Source: Undaria pinnatifida
Taxonomy: Eukaryota > Sar > Phaeophyceae > Laminariales > Alariaceae
Direction of reading: 5' to 3'
Assembly (NCBI GenBank): GCA_012845835.1
Contig: JABAKD010000023.1
Span: 19,144,691 to 19,208,690, forward strand
DNA: 64,000 nt
Position numbers and translations under genes: made by a program. The notes below the pieces were generated by a model. The model was not told the DNA's origin. It did no database searches and saw only the letters and a list, made by a program, of their open reading frames with translations. Positions 47,460 to 58,196 of the stretch are shown here, one piece after another (the stretch's first letter is position 1; the number at the start of each line of letters is the position of its first letter).

Positions 47460-48310
47460 GTATCTCTTTAGTGCTGGCATGTGCCAGACAGAAATAACCG
47501 GAAACACCAATCCTACAACGGCAACCGGCAATACCGCTCGTTGTTCCCGGTCGCCCCGGTGGCGTATCAGGTTATCCTCGAGCCTGGTATAGGTCAGTTT
47601 CGTGAGTTCGAGCCCCGCCGAGTGCATACTCGTATAAATTCGTTGGGACTTTTTCTTGTGCACAAATTGACTTGCGGAAAGCGCGAGAGCGTGAGTTAGC
47701 AACATTCGATGAACAATCGACGAGCAGTGGGATTGCTGAACCCTATGCGCGATAAAAATTGAAGGCAAGAACCGGGGAGGAGAAGGGACGACACCTGTGA
47801 CCACGGCTTGTCCAGAAGCTGGAAAGTGAAAGTGTGCTAAACAAAAAAAAAAAAAAAAAAAAATCGTACAGAAGTGATCCCCTATTGTGCTAGTATGTAC
47901 CATCCGGAAGCACTGCAGCCTACTCCGCATACTGACACTACTGGCTGTTGCCATGTGTGGCAAACGAGTTCGCAGGCACTATAGCGGGCAGTCGGCACTT
48001 CTCAACCGGGTCTATAGAAGGGAACCTCTGCTGTTCTTGTCCGCATCATGTCGAGTTTCGACATCGTTCTGCCGATACTCGTACGGCCAAACATTATACA
48101 CTGACAAATAATACGTTCGGACGGTAGTGGTCCCTCCGTAGTGCCGGTATATGCCAGCTGGAAACATCGACACTACAGCAGCCACGGGCACAACTCCAAA
48201 TGCTGACACTAATGCACGGTTGTTCCCATCTGTACCAAACGATTGCACAGGCACGATGGCGGGCAGCCGGCACTACTCCACCGGCTCTATAGAGGGATCT
48301 GCACAACATA
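47460..48310 (+). repeat. R1 monomers in tandem
   Basis: TAGTGCTGGCATGTGCCAGA (~47468), TGCTAGTATGTACCATCCGG (~47886) and TAGTGCCGGTATATGCCAGC (~48139) begin related ~170-bp units with CTCCGCATACTGACACTAC, TGCACAGGCACGATGGCGGG and CAACCGGCTCTATAGAGG. The first is interrupted by the SINE at 47553. Another unit is at 49950-50095. Confidence 0.65.
47553..47861 (+). mobile_element. tRNA-headed SINE with poly(A) tail
   Basis: The head has an RNA polymerase III A box TGGCGTATCAGG (47560-47571, one mismatch to consensus) and a perfect B box GTTCGAGCC (47606-47614), 34 bp apart as in tRNAs. The T-arm GTGAG-TTCGAGC-CCCGC pairs at four of five positions. The acceptor (GCCCCGG) pairs at only four of seven, so this is a tRNA-derived element rather than a working tRNA. 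About 220 bp of unrelated body ends in a run of ~21 A (47841-47861). No target duplication was found. Confidence 0.55.
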
Positions 48311-48983
48311 CCAACATCCATAGCAACGCCGCACTCAGTTAGACACTCGAAAGGAGTCGGTCCGAGCAGCAGTAGTATCAGCAACAGCAGGTAGGCAGAG
48401 CTAAGGAGGAGGAGCTTTCCCCCCCCCGCATTATTTTGTCTTCTTGTGATGCTCTACTGCCTTGCCCACATCATGACGAGGTTCGAAATTTACTGGTATT
48501 ACCTAGTACACATTGAGACAAAATGTGGGCAAATGGTGCAATGCATACGTACGTTAGCTGTGAGTAACTGCGAAACGCGGAGCAGGCGTTCCGTGCGCAC
48601 TTCACCCCAGATGTTGATGCTGGAACGTGCTGTGCATCGTCGACTGCTGTCAGCTTCTGGTGCGTAATAAAAATCAGCCTACCTGGGCTAGTCGTAGCAG
48701 CCACCTCGCTCAAAGTATTCGTTGTGTTTACAAGATTTCTCTTCGGAGTCGGGTTACAATGACAACGAAGGCGACGCAAGAAATAAGAAGGCCCAGATCA
48801 ACCTGACTGAACACTCGTGTATCGACATATTACACAAAGCCCCCCTCCGGGAAGTGCTTAAGGGAGTGAAGCGCAAGAATAAAATTACAAAATCCAACGT
48901 ATTCCTCGTATAGCACAGTCGAGGCTACGGTTTGAGAGAGCTGAGTTTAAGAGACAGACGGGTTTAAGAGACGACAAAGTAGC

Positions 48984-49632
48984 CAGGGCTTTCCACGGTT
49001 CATAACCTGATATAACCCACGGCTCGTGTCACGAGGTTTCTAAACGTCACGGGTCGGGTGAGGTCGGGTCAAGAGGTTTAAAATCTCACCGATCGGGTCG
49101 GGTCGGGTCGTGACCACTCGCAAACTGATTTTTTCTGACTTGCGGGTCGGACCCGGAGATTTTACCCGCGGTTCCGACACTTTGAAGCTCACCGCTTCCT
49201 GCTCGAGGGCCTCTCTGATGCCGATACCCCTTTGTGATGGTATCCGTGCGTTAAAACGCCGCCAAACATGTATATTATTCATGGCCACGTCCATCCATAT
49301 CCAGTACAACAAGGCCACAAATCACTGCGGGTTGCAGAAGTAAAGATTAAATCGTTGCTGAAGTGATGACCCGGCAGATGTATCCGCGAGTCGAACTCGT
49401 GGGGGCAGAAATCTCGCGGGTCAAGGTGACCCGAGTCTGGTGGGTCGGGGATGACCGAGTCAGGAGGTGTTGGAGATTCACGGGTGAGGTCTGGTCGGGT
49501 CAACAGGTTTTCAAATATCACTGGTCGAGTCGGGTGGGTTCAGGAGGTTCTTAAAGTCTCACGGGTCGGGTCGGGTTCCCTGATCTGACCGACCAGACCC
49601 GCGAGGTTTGTTCTGACCCTTCAAAAGCCGTG
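48984..49632. mobile_element. hAT-like non-autonomous element with GGGTC repeats
   Basis: 649 bp. Left end CAGGGCTTTCCACGGTTCAT; right end, complemented, CACGGCTTTTGAAGGGTCAG. Measured against the sister left end at 57223 (CAGGGCTTTTCACGGGTCA) the right end matches 18 of 23. Flanking octamers are AAAGTAGC (48976-48983) and ACAGTAGC (49633-49640), 7 of 8 identical. CAG-type inverted ends plus an 8-bp duplication are diagnostic of hAT elements. The interior is filled with CGGGTCGGGTC and AGAGGTTT-AAAATCTC words and has no transposase. Confidence 0.7.
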
Positions 49633-49949
49633 ACAGTAGCTTGGCACAGCTGTCGAAACCCCGAAATTCTCTCTTAAATCGAGCGAGTCCAGAGTAAAGT
49701 CGCTCATGTTCGAGATATCGCACTCTCCTCGTAAGTCCACGCTAGCCTGGATGATAAATGTCGGCTCTAGAAAACCGAAGCAATTTGTCAATAGCGTCGT
49801 CGACCTCCTTTCACCGTTTGTAGAAAGCGCAATGTACATACCTGACAAATATATATATTTGTTGAAGTAACTCGCAAGCTCATTCAAGCTCATACGAAGT
49901 ACATTCGGTATAAGGTAGGCTTCTCTTTCATCGGTTCTTGTATATATTT

Positions 49950-50095
49950 GTAGTGCCGGTATGTGCCGGCCGGAGACATCGGCACTATAGCGGCAACCGG
50001 AATCACTCCGCACGCTGACACTACTGGTTGCTCCCATAGTGTGCTAACCGATTACACAGGAACTATGTAGTATCGCGCAACCGGCACTACCATTC
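49950..50095 (+). repeat. R1 monomer
   Basis: TAGTGCCGGTATGTGCCGGC, CACTCCGCACGCTGACACTA and GCAACCGGCACTACCATTCA, as in the units at 47460-48310. Confidence 0.65.
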
Positions 50096-50279
50096 AACAA
50101 AAAAGTTGGAAAATGACGTACGAGAACGAATAAAAACAACACAGAAAAACAAGACGTCTCGGTGGTATTTGAACATATTTCGTCTTCAGATCCACAGCGA
50201 GACGTGTGAACTTTCGACCGATTGTTAACAAAGATCCCTGTTTTTTTGTTTGTTTTATTTTTGGAGTCATATCAGATAT

Positions 50280-51060
50280 ACGCACATACATGCACGCCAT
50301 GTGACGCACAATATGCAAGCATTGGTTTTCCCCTATGGGGCATAATATCGACAACAAACCGCAGGTAGGTACGTACTGCCGACTGTCGATTGTGAGTATC
50401 GCACTGCACTGCAATACTGTGTACTGGTGCTGCTCTCTGCCTGATACTGCTGTACCATACCTGGTACACCAGAAGAGATCAACACTCCAACAGCAGCAAT
50501 CGTATTCGGACGGAAATTCAAGGACCATTGCTGTATTAATATTGAATACAGATGGCCCATGATTTTTCTTTCAGAGCAATACGCACAAAATGCAAGAACC
50601 TGTCCACGCGTTGCTTACCGGTATGGTGCGCTAGTTGAAGGCCGACAAAAACAAGCAGCAGTTAGGTATGGATTAGCTGCCGACTGCTGACTACGAGAAT
50701 CGCACAGCGCTGCTCTACTGCCGTTGCCGTCTTCCTCATAGTGCTATACAGCAAAAGAGAATAGCACGAGCAGCAGTAAGTAGTGTTATTTGGGCGGAAG
50801 CATCAGGACCTTAAGGTGCTAGTTAGTAAACGAAAAAGGTCCAAGCACTTCCGCCCAGAGTGGTAACTGGTTCATGTTGTCGACTCTGTCACACGACATG
50901 CAAGCAGCACAACAGTGTCCATATTGCCTATGGTGCATGGGCAATTGCCTACAACTAAAAACAGCAGGTAGTGACGTACTGCTGACTGCCGACCGCGAGA
51001 ATCGCACTGTGCGGCCTGACTGCTGCCACTGTCTACCTTGAACTGCATAGCAGGAGTAGT
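50280..51060 (+). repeat. Three diverged direct repeats, ~300-bp period
   Basis: Each unit has ATGCAAGCA or ATGCAAGAA, then ACTGCCGACTG / GCCGACTGCTGACTACG / ACTGCTGACTGCCGACCG, then GAGAATCGCACTG-like and a CTGCTGC run, starting at ~50300, ~50588 and ~50897. No frame is conserved between units. Confidence 0.6.
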
Positions 51061-51943
51061 AGCCTTCACGAGACCTCTGGATTACTATGTAAGATTAAGT
51101 ATCGAAATCGGGGAATATTTTGATATGTACTAGTTTTACATGTGGCCCACCAAATTTTCAACAAAACCCCCCCGTCGGATTTGTTCCAGACACAGTTCTA
51201 TGGGTAGAGTTTGGGTCGGGGCTAGGGTTAGAGCTAGGTTTAGGGTATTAGGGTTAGGATCTAAAGTAGTTTTCCTCTTACCGTGTTTCATTGTTTCCTT
51301 CTCATTATACTGGAAGCACACGTGGGAAAAACCAACTTCTCCGATTTTCGCACTTGAATAATACGCCAAAGTTGCGATAAACATGGCTCAGCAGGAGAGT
51401 AGCGTTGTATAGTAGTAGCGTTGTATAGTAGGACCCACACCAATCTGCACGAAAATACAAAGACCGTTTAATTAATAATTTGAAATTCAAGCGATACTTA
51501 CTTGAGTGATCGGCCGGTCACTTGATACACAGCAGTAGCAACAGCAAATCAAGTGGTGGTGTTTGGTCGGGTGGGACATTGCAGGCCCCGATAAAAGCAA
51601 CCAGCCACATCAGCCGCACGCGCATCCAGAGTATTCCAGGTTGCTGCTAGGCGGCTGGACTGCAGCTGGGCGGCAGGGTCGTAGCGTTGTGCTCTCTGCA
51701 CGGTGTCTTACGTTTTTATCAGCTGTGTTCATGACCGCAAACTCAAAAATCTTGGTACGTACCAGTAGTACGTAAAATTAGGCCTTTCACGTGAAGTCCC
51801 GGTATTTGTTTTACCCATGCCCGTGGGCAAAAACGTTATAAAGGCCTGCAACGTGCGACACACTGCAAATATTGGGTCCAAACCTCGACGACAGTGACAA
51901 CAAGGTGCGAACTGTGTCCACCCCGTTGGCGTTTAATATATAT

Positions 51944-52955
51944 TATAAAAATTAAAATACACTCCAGCTGTGAGATCGAATATTTTGTCGAAACTCATCT
52001 ATGCAAGCTGTGCGTGATACTCCGATCGCGCGTATTACGGGTTGTGTGTCCTCATTAAGGATATAGGTCGGCGACTCCCCTTGCAACTACAGTGTAGCTA
52101 TCAGGGTCAACAGGGTGATGTTAGGCAGTCTGTGCGCGGAAACTGTAAAACCCGTTTCTGAGGGGGACATAATCTGACAGCTGTGGAAGGAAATGTATCC
52201 GTTTATCAAGTGAATCCTGTAAGTCGAATGTTCAGTAAGGGGAGGGCGGAGTTTTGAAGGACGTGGGGGCCTGATTTTGATCAAAAGGGGCGGGAGGGGG
52301 GGGACGGGACGGGTGGGGCAGGTCAATTTGTGCGTGGAAACTATAAATATTTTTTGGGGGGGAGGGGGGGGAATGTGGCGGGGGGGGCCGGGGGCGGGGG
52401 GCGAGGGCTTTAGGTCGCATAGATGTAGGGATTTGCTATACGCGTGGTGCTAGGTCTAGGCGATGGTGCGGGTGGTGGGGCGTTGGGGACGGGGTATATA
52501 TATACTCCGGAGTATATTTTAAAAAATGAAATACACTCTAGCTGTGAGATCGAAGATTTTGTCGAAACTCATCTTTGCAAGCTGTGTGTGATACTCCGAT
52601 CGCGCGTATCACGGGTTGTGTGTCCTCATTAAGGATATAGGTCGACGACTCCCCTTGCAACTACAGTGCAGCGATCAGGGTCAACAGGGTGGTGTTATTC
52701 GGTCTGTGCGCGGAAACTATAAAACCCGTTTCTGAGGGGGACAAAATCTGACAGCTGTGGAAGGAAATGTATCCGTTTATCAAGTGTATCCTGTAAGTCG
52801 AATGTCCGGTGAGGGGAGGGCGAAGTTTTGAAGGACGTGGGGCCTGGTTTTGATCAAAAGGGAGCGGGGTTGGAGGGGGTTGGAGGGGGGGGGGGGGGGG
52901 GGGGGGCGGACGGGCGGGAAATTTGTGCGTGGAAGCTATAAATCTTTTGAGGGGA
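51944..52955 (+). repeat. ~420-bp direct repeat pair (51944-52365, 52527-52955)
   Basis: Collinear over AGCTGTGAGATCGAA, TTTTGTCGAAACTCATCT, GATACTCCGATCGCGCGTAT, GACTCCCCTTGCAACTACAG, GACAGCTGTGGAAGGAAATG and AAGGACGTGGGG, each ending in a G-rich run and GTGCGTGGAARCTATAAAT. Offset ~583 bp. The 5' part is also present at 46170-46340. Confidence 0.85.
52330..52920 (+). other. G-rich runs (G-quadruplex potential)
   Basis: Strings of 7-18 G with short interruptions at 52345-52410 and 52870-52915. Complementary C-runs occur at 59767-59787, 61735-61745, 61821-61832 and 62583-62605. Confidence 0.6.
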
Positions 52956-52984
52956 TAAATATGACGGTTTGGGGGAAAAACAAA

Positions 52985-53560
52985 AATGTAATAGTTGGCC
53001 TCGGTTGGCGCCGACGCTGTAAAACGTTATATGTATATTGGGGTTGGCGTTGGTTGGCAACGACGCTGTAAAACATCACAATGACTGAATGAGCTAGACA
53101 ACCACGGTACCGTTTTTTTTTTTTTTTTGACGGTCCCCGTGGTGGCCATCGAGTAATATCATATTGTGCGGGGTGGAAAACCCTAACTCCGCACAAGGGG
53201 AATGATCGAATCGCTTAGTGTGAAAATGGTAAGGCACACGTGAGGCAGGTACATAGTAATACCCATTGCTGTCTCTGGAGTGGCCACATCAGAAAACAAG
53301 GAACTACTAGCGCTGTCATCCATAAGCCAGAAAGTAGGCACAAGGTGCCGAAGTCCGTCTTACGAGCGGTTCTTAGAAGGATGCAGTTCACCCTTCATGC
53401 GACTTGCCGAACACCTCACGGCGCTTCGCGCTTGGTGCAAGCAATGTCTGCCTGGTCGGTGAAAACCCCACGTGCTCCGTCCCGGCATAGTAGGGATGGG
53501 ACGGTCTATGGTCATACAACTACGGCCATGCACAAACTAAGTACCCCTCCACCCCCGCCT
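52985..53560 (+). repeat. Inverted-repeat arm, left (partner 60755-61345)
   Basis: GGCCTCGGTTGGCGCCGACG, CATATTGTGCGGGGTGGAAA, CTCTGGAGTGGCCACATCAG, TTACGAGCGGTTCTTAGAAG, GGTGCAAGCAATGTCTGCC and GCATAGTAGGGATGGGACGG all occur in reverse complement in the partner. Both arms keep open frames (LSSISQKVGTRCRSPSYERF, then AEHLTALRAWCKQCLPGR), so a decayed coding segment is possible. Confidence 0.85.
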
Positions 53561-54119
53561 TGGCGTTTCTGCTCAAAGTGCGCGTACGAAGAGATGTGTC
53601 CGAAAACAGGCGCAAAGATGACAAATTTACTCAGGTTTGGTATGTGTAAGAAGCGATTTACCGTATAGCGCTCGGAACCTGTGTTAGTAAAGGTGGTTAC
53701 ACATAAGACAAAAACCATGAATATAAGAGGAGCTGGCGAAAGCAAAGAAAACCGCCGAAGTACCACAACATACCTAGTTCCCGATTACAGGCAGACCACA
53801 GCAGAGGAGCGAAACAGTGCCATAAAAGTTAACAACTACGAGTAAAGTACTCATTTTCGTCAATGGAACAGGGTACCGTATAGCTATCATACCATACTGC
53901 TATGCGCAGCAGCACGAAACGCAGCCTGCGGAGAGCAAAACCGGCAGTCGGTGTGTGATGCTGCGAAGAGCCACAAACCAAACGAGAAACAGGCTTAAAA
54001 CAAACGTTGAGAATTTCGGCGACTCTTTTACGGCCATACATAGACTATTAATATTAATACATGTTCATATATACGTACACGTTTAATGCATACAGTTTGA
54101 GTCTATTGTGTTGGTTGAA

Positions 54120-54900
54120 TAGGGCTACTGCTCTCTATAATGCCGGTGTAATCGCTAGGCATGACTGGACATATCAATGATAGTAACTATGCATGGCAAC
54201 CCCACTCTTATATTGCCGGCGTCCTACTTAGGGCCGATATATTGGGCTGGCGCATACCAGCTTTGTTATGAGCCCCATGTAGATCAAATACAAGTAGGTT
54301 CCGGTAATCGCTGAAACCAATAAGCACGCACACACCGCATCAGAGCAGCAGAGTTACAGACACACTCGTACAGTAGTAGAGCAGCAGCAGGCAGGCAGAG
54401 CAGAGCGGAGCCTTCCCCGTTTCCCCGTGTTATGTTTCTGCTGTGATTTTGTCTGGCATTGTGCCAAAGTCGAGTTTTGCTTGAAGGTATGTGCAAGTTT
54501 TCTGTCATTGCTGACAAGGCACGGACTGTCTATGGTTCTTTTTGAAGAGGGCCAATGTTCTTCATAATGCCGGTAAAAGCGCTTGGTACAACTGGAACTT
54601 TATAGTAACGATGTAAGCAAGCCCTATTCCCAATAATGCGGGTGTCTTGAATTGTTCCGATATATTGGGGTGGCACATACCGGCACTGGTGGTAGCTCCA
54701 CACGGCAGATAGATTACGAGTCTTGCTGGTATATTTGTAACCACAAAACACGAAACAAAACGCACACGCGCACCACAGTAAAGCAGCAGTCAGCTACAGA
54801 CACAGTCGTTCAGCAGCAGAGCAGCAATAACAAATGTAACACCAGCATGCAGGCAGAGCAGAGCAGGACTTTTCCCCCTTAGGTCGTGTTCTAGTTTTCC
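54120..54900 (-). repeat. R1 copies in reverse orientation
   Basis: Two minus-strand monomers (about 54130-54275 and 54550-54690). Reverse-complemented they begin TGGTATGCGCCAGCCCAATA and TGCCGGTATGTGCCACCCCA, and each contains CCGGCATTATAGAGAGCA or CCGGCATTATGAAGAACA. CAG-rich segments follow (54345-54410 and 54780-54860), the complement of the CTG-rich part of the forward copies. Confidence 0.6.
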
Positions 54901-55852
54901 TGTGGTGCTGCCGATGTCGAGCTCTGCGTGCAGGTATGCATACGTTTGCTGTCATTGCAGACAAAGCACGAGCTACAGATAGTGCCGTGCTCACGTCACC
55001 TCAGATGCTTCAACAAACACTAGGAGCCCACCTGCTGCGGGCTAGTGATGCTGTTCGTCGGCTGCCAGCTTCTGGCGCGAAAAGCCAGCCTGCTTGCGCT
55101 AGTCGTAGCGGCAACCTAACCCGGACGTATGCTGGTTTGGGTTAGTCATACCGGCCACTCAGAGCACAAAATAATTACTGTGCTTTTGAAGAGAGTTCCT
55201 TTTCTGATTTGAAGTCACCTCATATTGATGTTACAGTTCTAAGACGTTTGGGGGGCTGCGACGTCGGCATTTTCCCTTCGAACTGCTTTTTACACCGCCG
55301 ACGCGATGGCTTTCCGCCCTTGTCTTGTTATTTTATTTTCCTTTTATCGCGCATGGGACATATTCAGTACACCCACTTATTTTGGGTGCTGGAATCCCAC
55401 GTCTTTGAACTCTATTAATACGCTTCTACCTTGTACAATGCGCCTGAATAGACACAAGTTCATGGCCGGTTAGGTTTGACGACGACGCGCCGGAGACCGT
55501 ACAACTTTGCGTCCTGTTTTTGCTCACACGTCTTTTCTATGCATCTTTTAATGCATAGCGATCTCTCTACACGTTTTCGCCATGAACATGCTGCTGGTGG
55601 AATTTTGTGTTGGTGACCCAGAGCTCACGGGGAGCACGCAACGCAGTTATTTGAAATCCCCAGTGAACGAAATTTAGGTGTCTGGCAGGAGCAGGAGGCG
55701 ATCCGAACATAGTGCGGAACATTCAAGTACGACAGAACAGGAGCGGTACGGTAGGAATCTTTGCTTTGAAAGCCTTCGCGGAATTGTGTAATATTTTTCC
55801 CTATCAAGACAGGAAATAATCAAGTTATGGAAAACATTTGATACTATCCTTG

Positions 55853-56126
55853 ATGTTGTTGCCAACATCGAGCCCAAGGCTACGTATGCTCCAGGTAAAC
55901 TGCCCCCCTTTCTTTCGTCTAGGAAGTACTGACCACTGTCTAATATGGACAGAGACTCAACAGACGAGAGTTAACAGTAATAGACGAGGTAAGAAACTGT
56001 ACAGATGGAGAATAGATAAACTAGAAGTCAACCAAAAGTTCCAAGAAGGGATGATCAAGAACGCAAGAGCGTTTTTCCGAGCTGTTGGAAATAGTAGGTA
56101 CAACAGAGAACGATACGGAACGAGAT
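55853..56126 (+). pseudogene. LINE endonuclease end and linker
   Basis: The frame reads FFRLGSTDHCLIWTETQ. The S-x-D-H block is the last APE-endonuclease motif, with the catalytic His. A Lys/Arg-rich linker follows (RGKKLYRWRIDKLEVNQ). It stops at 56126 and continues in other frames (EDVINKRNEHFDSRVKQTW, ~56370-56440). Confidence 0.65.
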
Positions 56127-56704
56127 AGTGGAGGAGACAGGATTATAGAAGGATGGGAGCAATGGGTCAAGAACACAGCAAGTAAAGCAATGGGGAAGAA
56201 GTTGATAATATGCAACAGAGCAGTAAAATAGTGGGACGAGGAAGTCAAAGAGGCCGTAAGAGTAAGGAGAGGCGTACGCAAGATAGGCATCGAATAAACT
56301 ACGGCAGGATGGGAGGAGTATGCTACGGATAGACAGAAAGTAAAAGAGACAGTAAAGAAGGGATTATGTGAAGACGTAATTAATAAAAGAAACGAACATT
56401 TTGACAGCAGGGTGAAGCAGACGTGGATTGGGATAAAAGGAATTCTGGGTCAACAAGCAGGAAAGGCAGATACAGGAATAGCTACATTATGAGCACAGAA
56501 CGGTAAAACGGCCATTAGCTCGAAGGGCGAGAGGGTAGTACTTGAAGAACATTACCTCACGCTAGGAACGCCCACAGCCAACGAAATTTTCGAACCAGAA
56601 CTCGAGCAGGAAATCAAGGCGTGGGCAGAGGCGAACGCAGGTGCACCAGAGAGGGAAGGCCGTGGTTCAGATGGGTTACAGAAAGTTCAGAAGATAAGAC
56701 GTAA

Positions 56705-57222
56705 AGAAGTGTGTAGCTAAACTTAAGAATACAAAGGCAGCAGGGGCAGATAAAATAGTGAATGAATTTATGAAGTACGGGGGAGAAGGTATGCTTGCCA
56801 TGATGGTTATGTTATATAGTTGGATATGGCAGAACGAGTACGCGCCTAAGAGGTGGAGGGAAGGAGTAGTAGTAAACTTATTCAAGAAAGGAGATAAGGC
56901 TTGCCCGGGGAACTGCCGAGGGATAACGCTATTAAGCATCGTAGGCAATACATTCTTTAAGATTTTGAGCGATAGAGTGAGAACAATGTTGGAGAAGGAC
57001 GAAAAGATAAGCGAAGGGCAAGCAGGAGGCGGAACCGTAGTTGCGTAGACCATGCGTACACCCTAGGCAAGATAATTCAAGGTAGGAAAGACGCCAAGCT
57101 AACGACGGACTGTTTCTTTCTAGATGTACAGAAGGCCACTGACACAGTATGGAGGAATGGTAGTGGAAACATATGTGGGAAATTGGAATCAGAGGAAGGA
57201 TATGGAGAATGATGAACAATAT
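56705..57222 (+). pseudogene. LINE reverse transcriptase, N-terminal half
   Basis: Blocks in order: LKNTKAAGADKIVNEFMK (~56719), YAPKRWREGVVVNLFKKGD (~56840), CRGITLLSIVGNTFFKILS (~56920), SEGQAGG (~57012), then a frame change, YTLGKIIQGRKDAKL (~57059) and palm motif A FFLDVQKATDTVW (~57116). After one more frame change WKHMWEIGIRGRIWRMMNNI ends exactly where the insertion begins. These are the standard RT blocks of CR1/L2/RTE-like LINEs; clade not decided. Confidence 0.85.
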
Positions 57223-57650
57223 CAGGGCTTTTCACGGGTCATGACACGACCCGCGGGTCGGGTCAAAGAGATTTCAAAATCTCGCGGGTTAGGTCGGGTC
57301 GGGTCAGATCGGGTCAAGAGGTTTCAAAATCTCGTTGGTCGGGTCGGGTCGGGTCCGGGTAACATGCTTCAAAATCTCGCGGGTCCGGTGGGATCGGGTC
57401 GGGTCGGGTCAAGAGGTTTCAAAATCCCGCGGGTCGGGTCGGGTCGGGTGAAGAGGTTTTCAAAATCTCGCGGGTCGGGTCGGGTCATGACGCGCGAGAC
57501 ACGGGTTACTCGCGGGTCAAGCCATCATGACCCGCGAATTGTTCTCGGCTAACCCGCGGATCTGGCCCGCGGATCCGCCTTCTTCAAACTTACAGCTGAG
57601 GGCTATATAGATGGACAACTAGCTCGCTCGTCGGGTCGCTCGTCGGGTGG

Positions 57651-57715
57651 GCCCGGTGGTCTAGTGCTACGGGCGTGGCTAATTGCCCATGCGTGGGTTG
57701 CGTTCTCCTTTCATT
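57651..57715 (+). other. tRNA-like segment (SINE head?)
   Basis: GCCCGGTGGTCTAGTGCTAC resembles a tRNA 5' half with A box. GGGCG and TGCCC can form a five-pair anticodon stem around an 8-base loop containing GGC. GTGGGTTGCGTTCTCC stands where a T-arm would be, but the TTCGA loop is destroyed. It is a decayed tRNA-like sequence, not a functional tRNA. Confidence 0.35.
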
Positions 57716-57721
57716 TTGCGC

Positions 57722-57843
57722 GCGCACCACATAATAATGCTGGAGACTACGCCGGTGAAAAAACCAGAGAGCACGACATCACGCGCACCATATAATAAAG
57801 CTGCATACGATGCCGGTAAAAAAAAACAGAGAGCACGACATCC
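57722..57843 (+). repeat. 61-bp tandem duplication
   Basis: GCGCACCACATAATAATGCT... and GCGCACCATATAATAAAGCT..., both ending CAGAGAGCACGACATC. Confidence 0.85.
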
Positions 57844-58196
57844 TGGTAAAAGTACCAGGCACCAAGGACCAACCATCCGACCAAGGTACATACCCAGACA
57901 TGTTTGACCCGTGACTTTTCGACTTTGATCTGTGAGATATTTCACGGGTCCAGTCGACCCGGCCCGCATGAAACCCGCACCTCATGGGTCACTCGGAGTG
58001 TGGCCGGTCGGATCGAGTCGGGCCAACAGGCTTTTAAAATCTCGCGGGTCGGGTCGGGTCGGGTCCGGTCGGGTCAGGAGGTTTTCAAAATCTCACGGGT
58101 CGGGTCGGGTCGGGTCGTGTCAAGACGTCTCGAATTCTCGCGGGTCGGGTCGGATCAAGACGTCGTCTCGACATTATCGGGGGTCGGGTCGGGTCT

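Larger units (their letters stand above)
57223..58196. mobile_element. GGGTC-family DNA inserted in the LINE
   Basis: Begins CAGGGCTTTTCACGGGTCA, the hAT-like end seen at 48984, and consists of CGGGTCGGGTC and AGGTTTCAAAATCTCG repeats at 57240-57530 and 57985-58195. The middle has a tRNA-like stretch and a 61-bp tandem pair. No right inverted end and no copy of the left flank AACAATAT is present at 58196. A few LINE codons are also missing, so the right end was probably lost by deletion, or two insertions are fused here. Confidence 0.6.

Noticed and set aside
47301-47963. 220-codon minus-strand ORF
   Set aside because: It reads through the SINE poly(A) tail (poly-Phe) and two R1 fragments; the composition is not protein-like.
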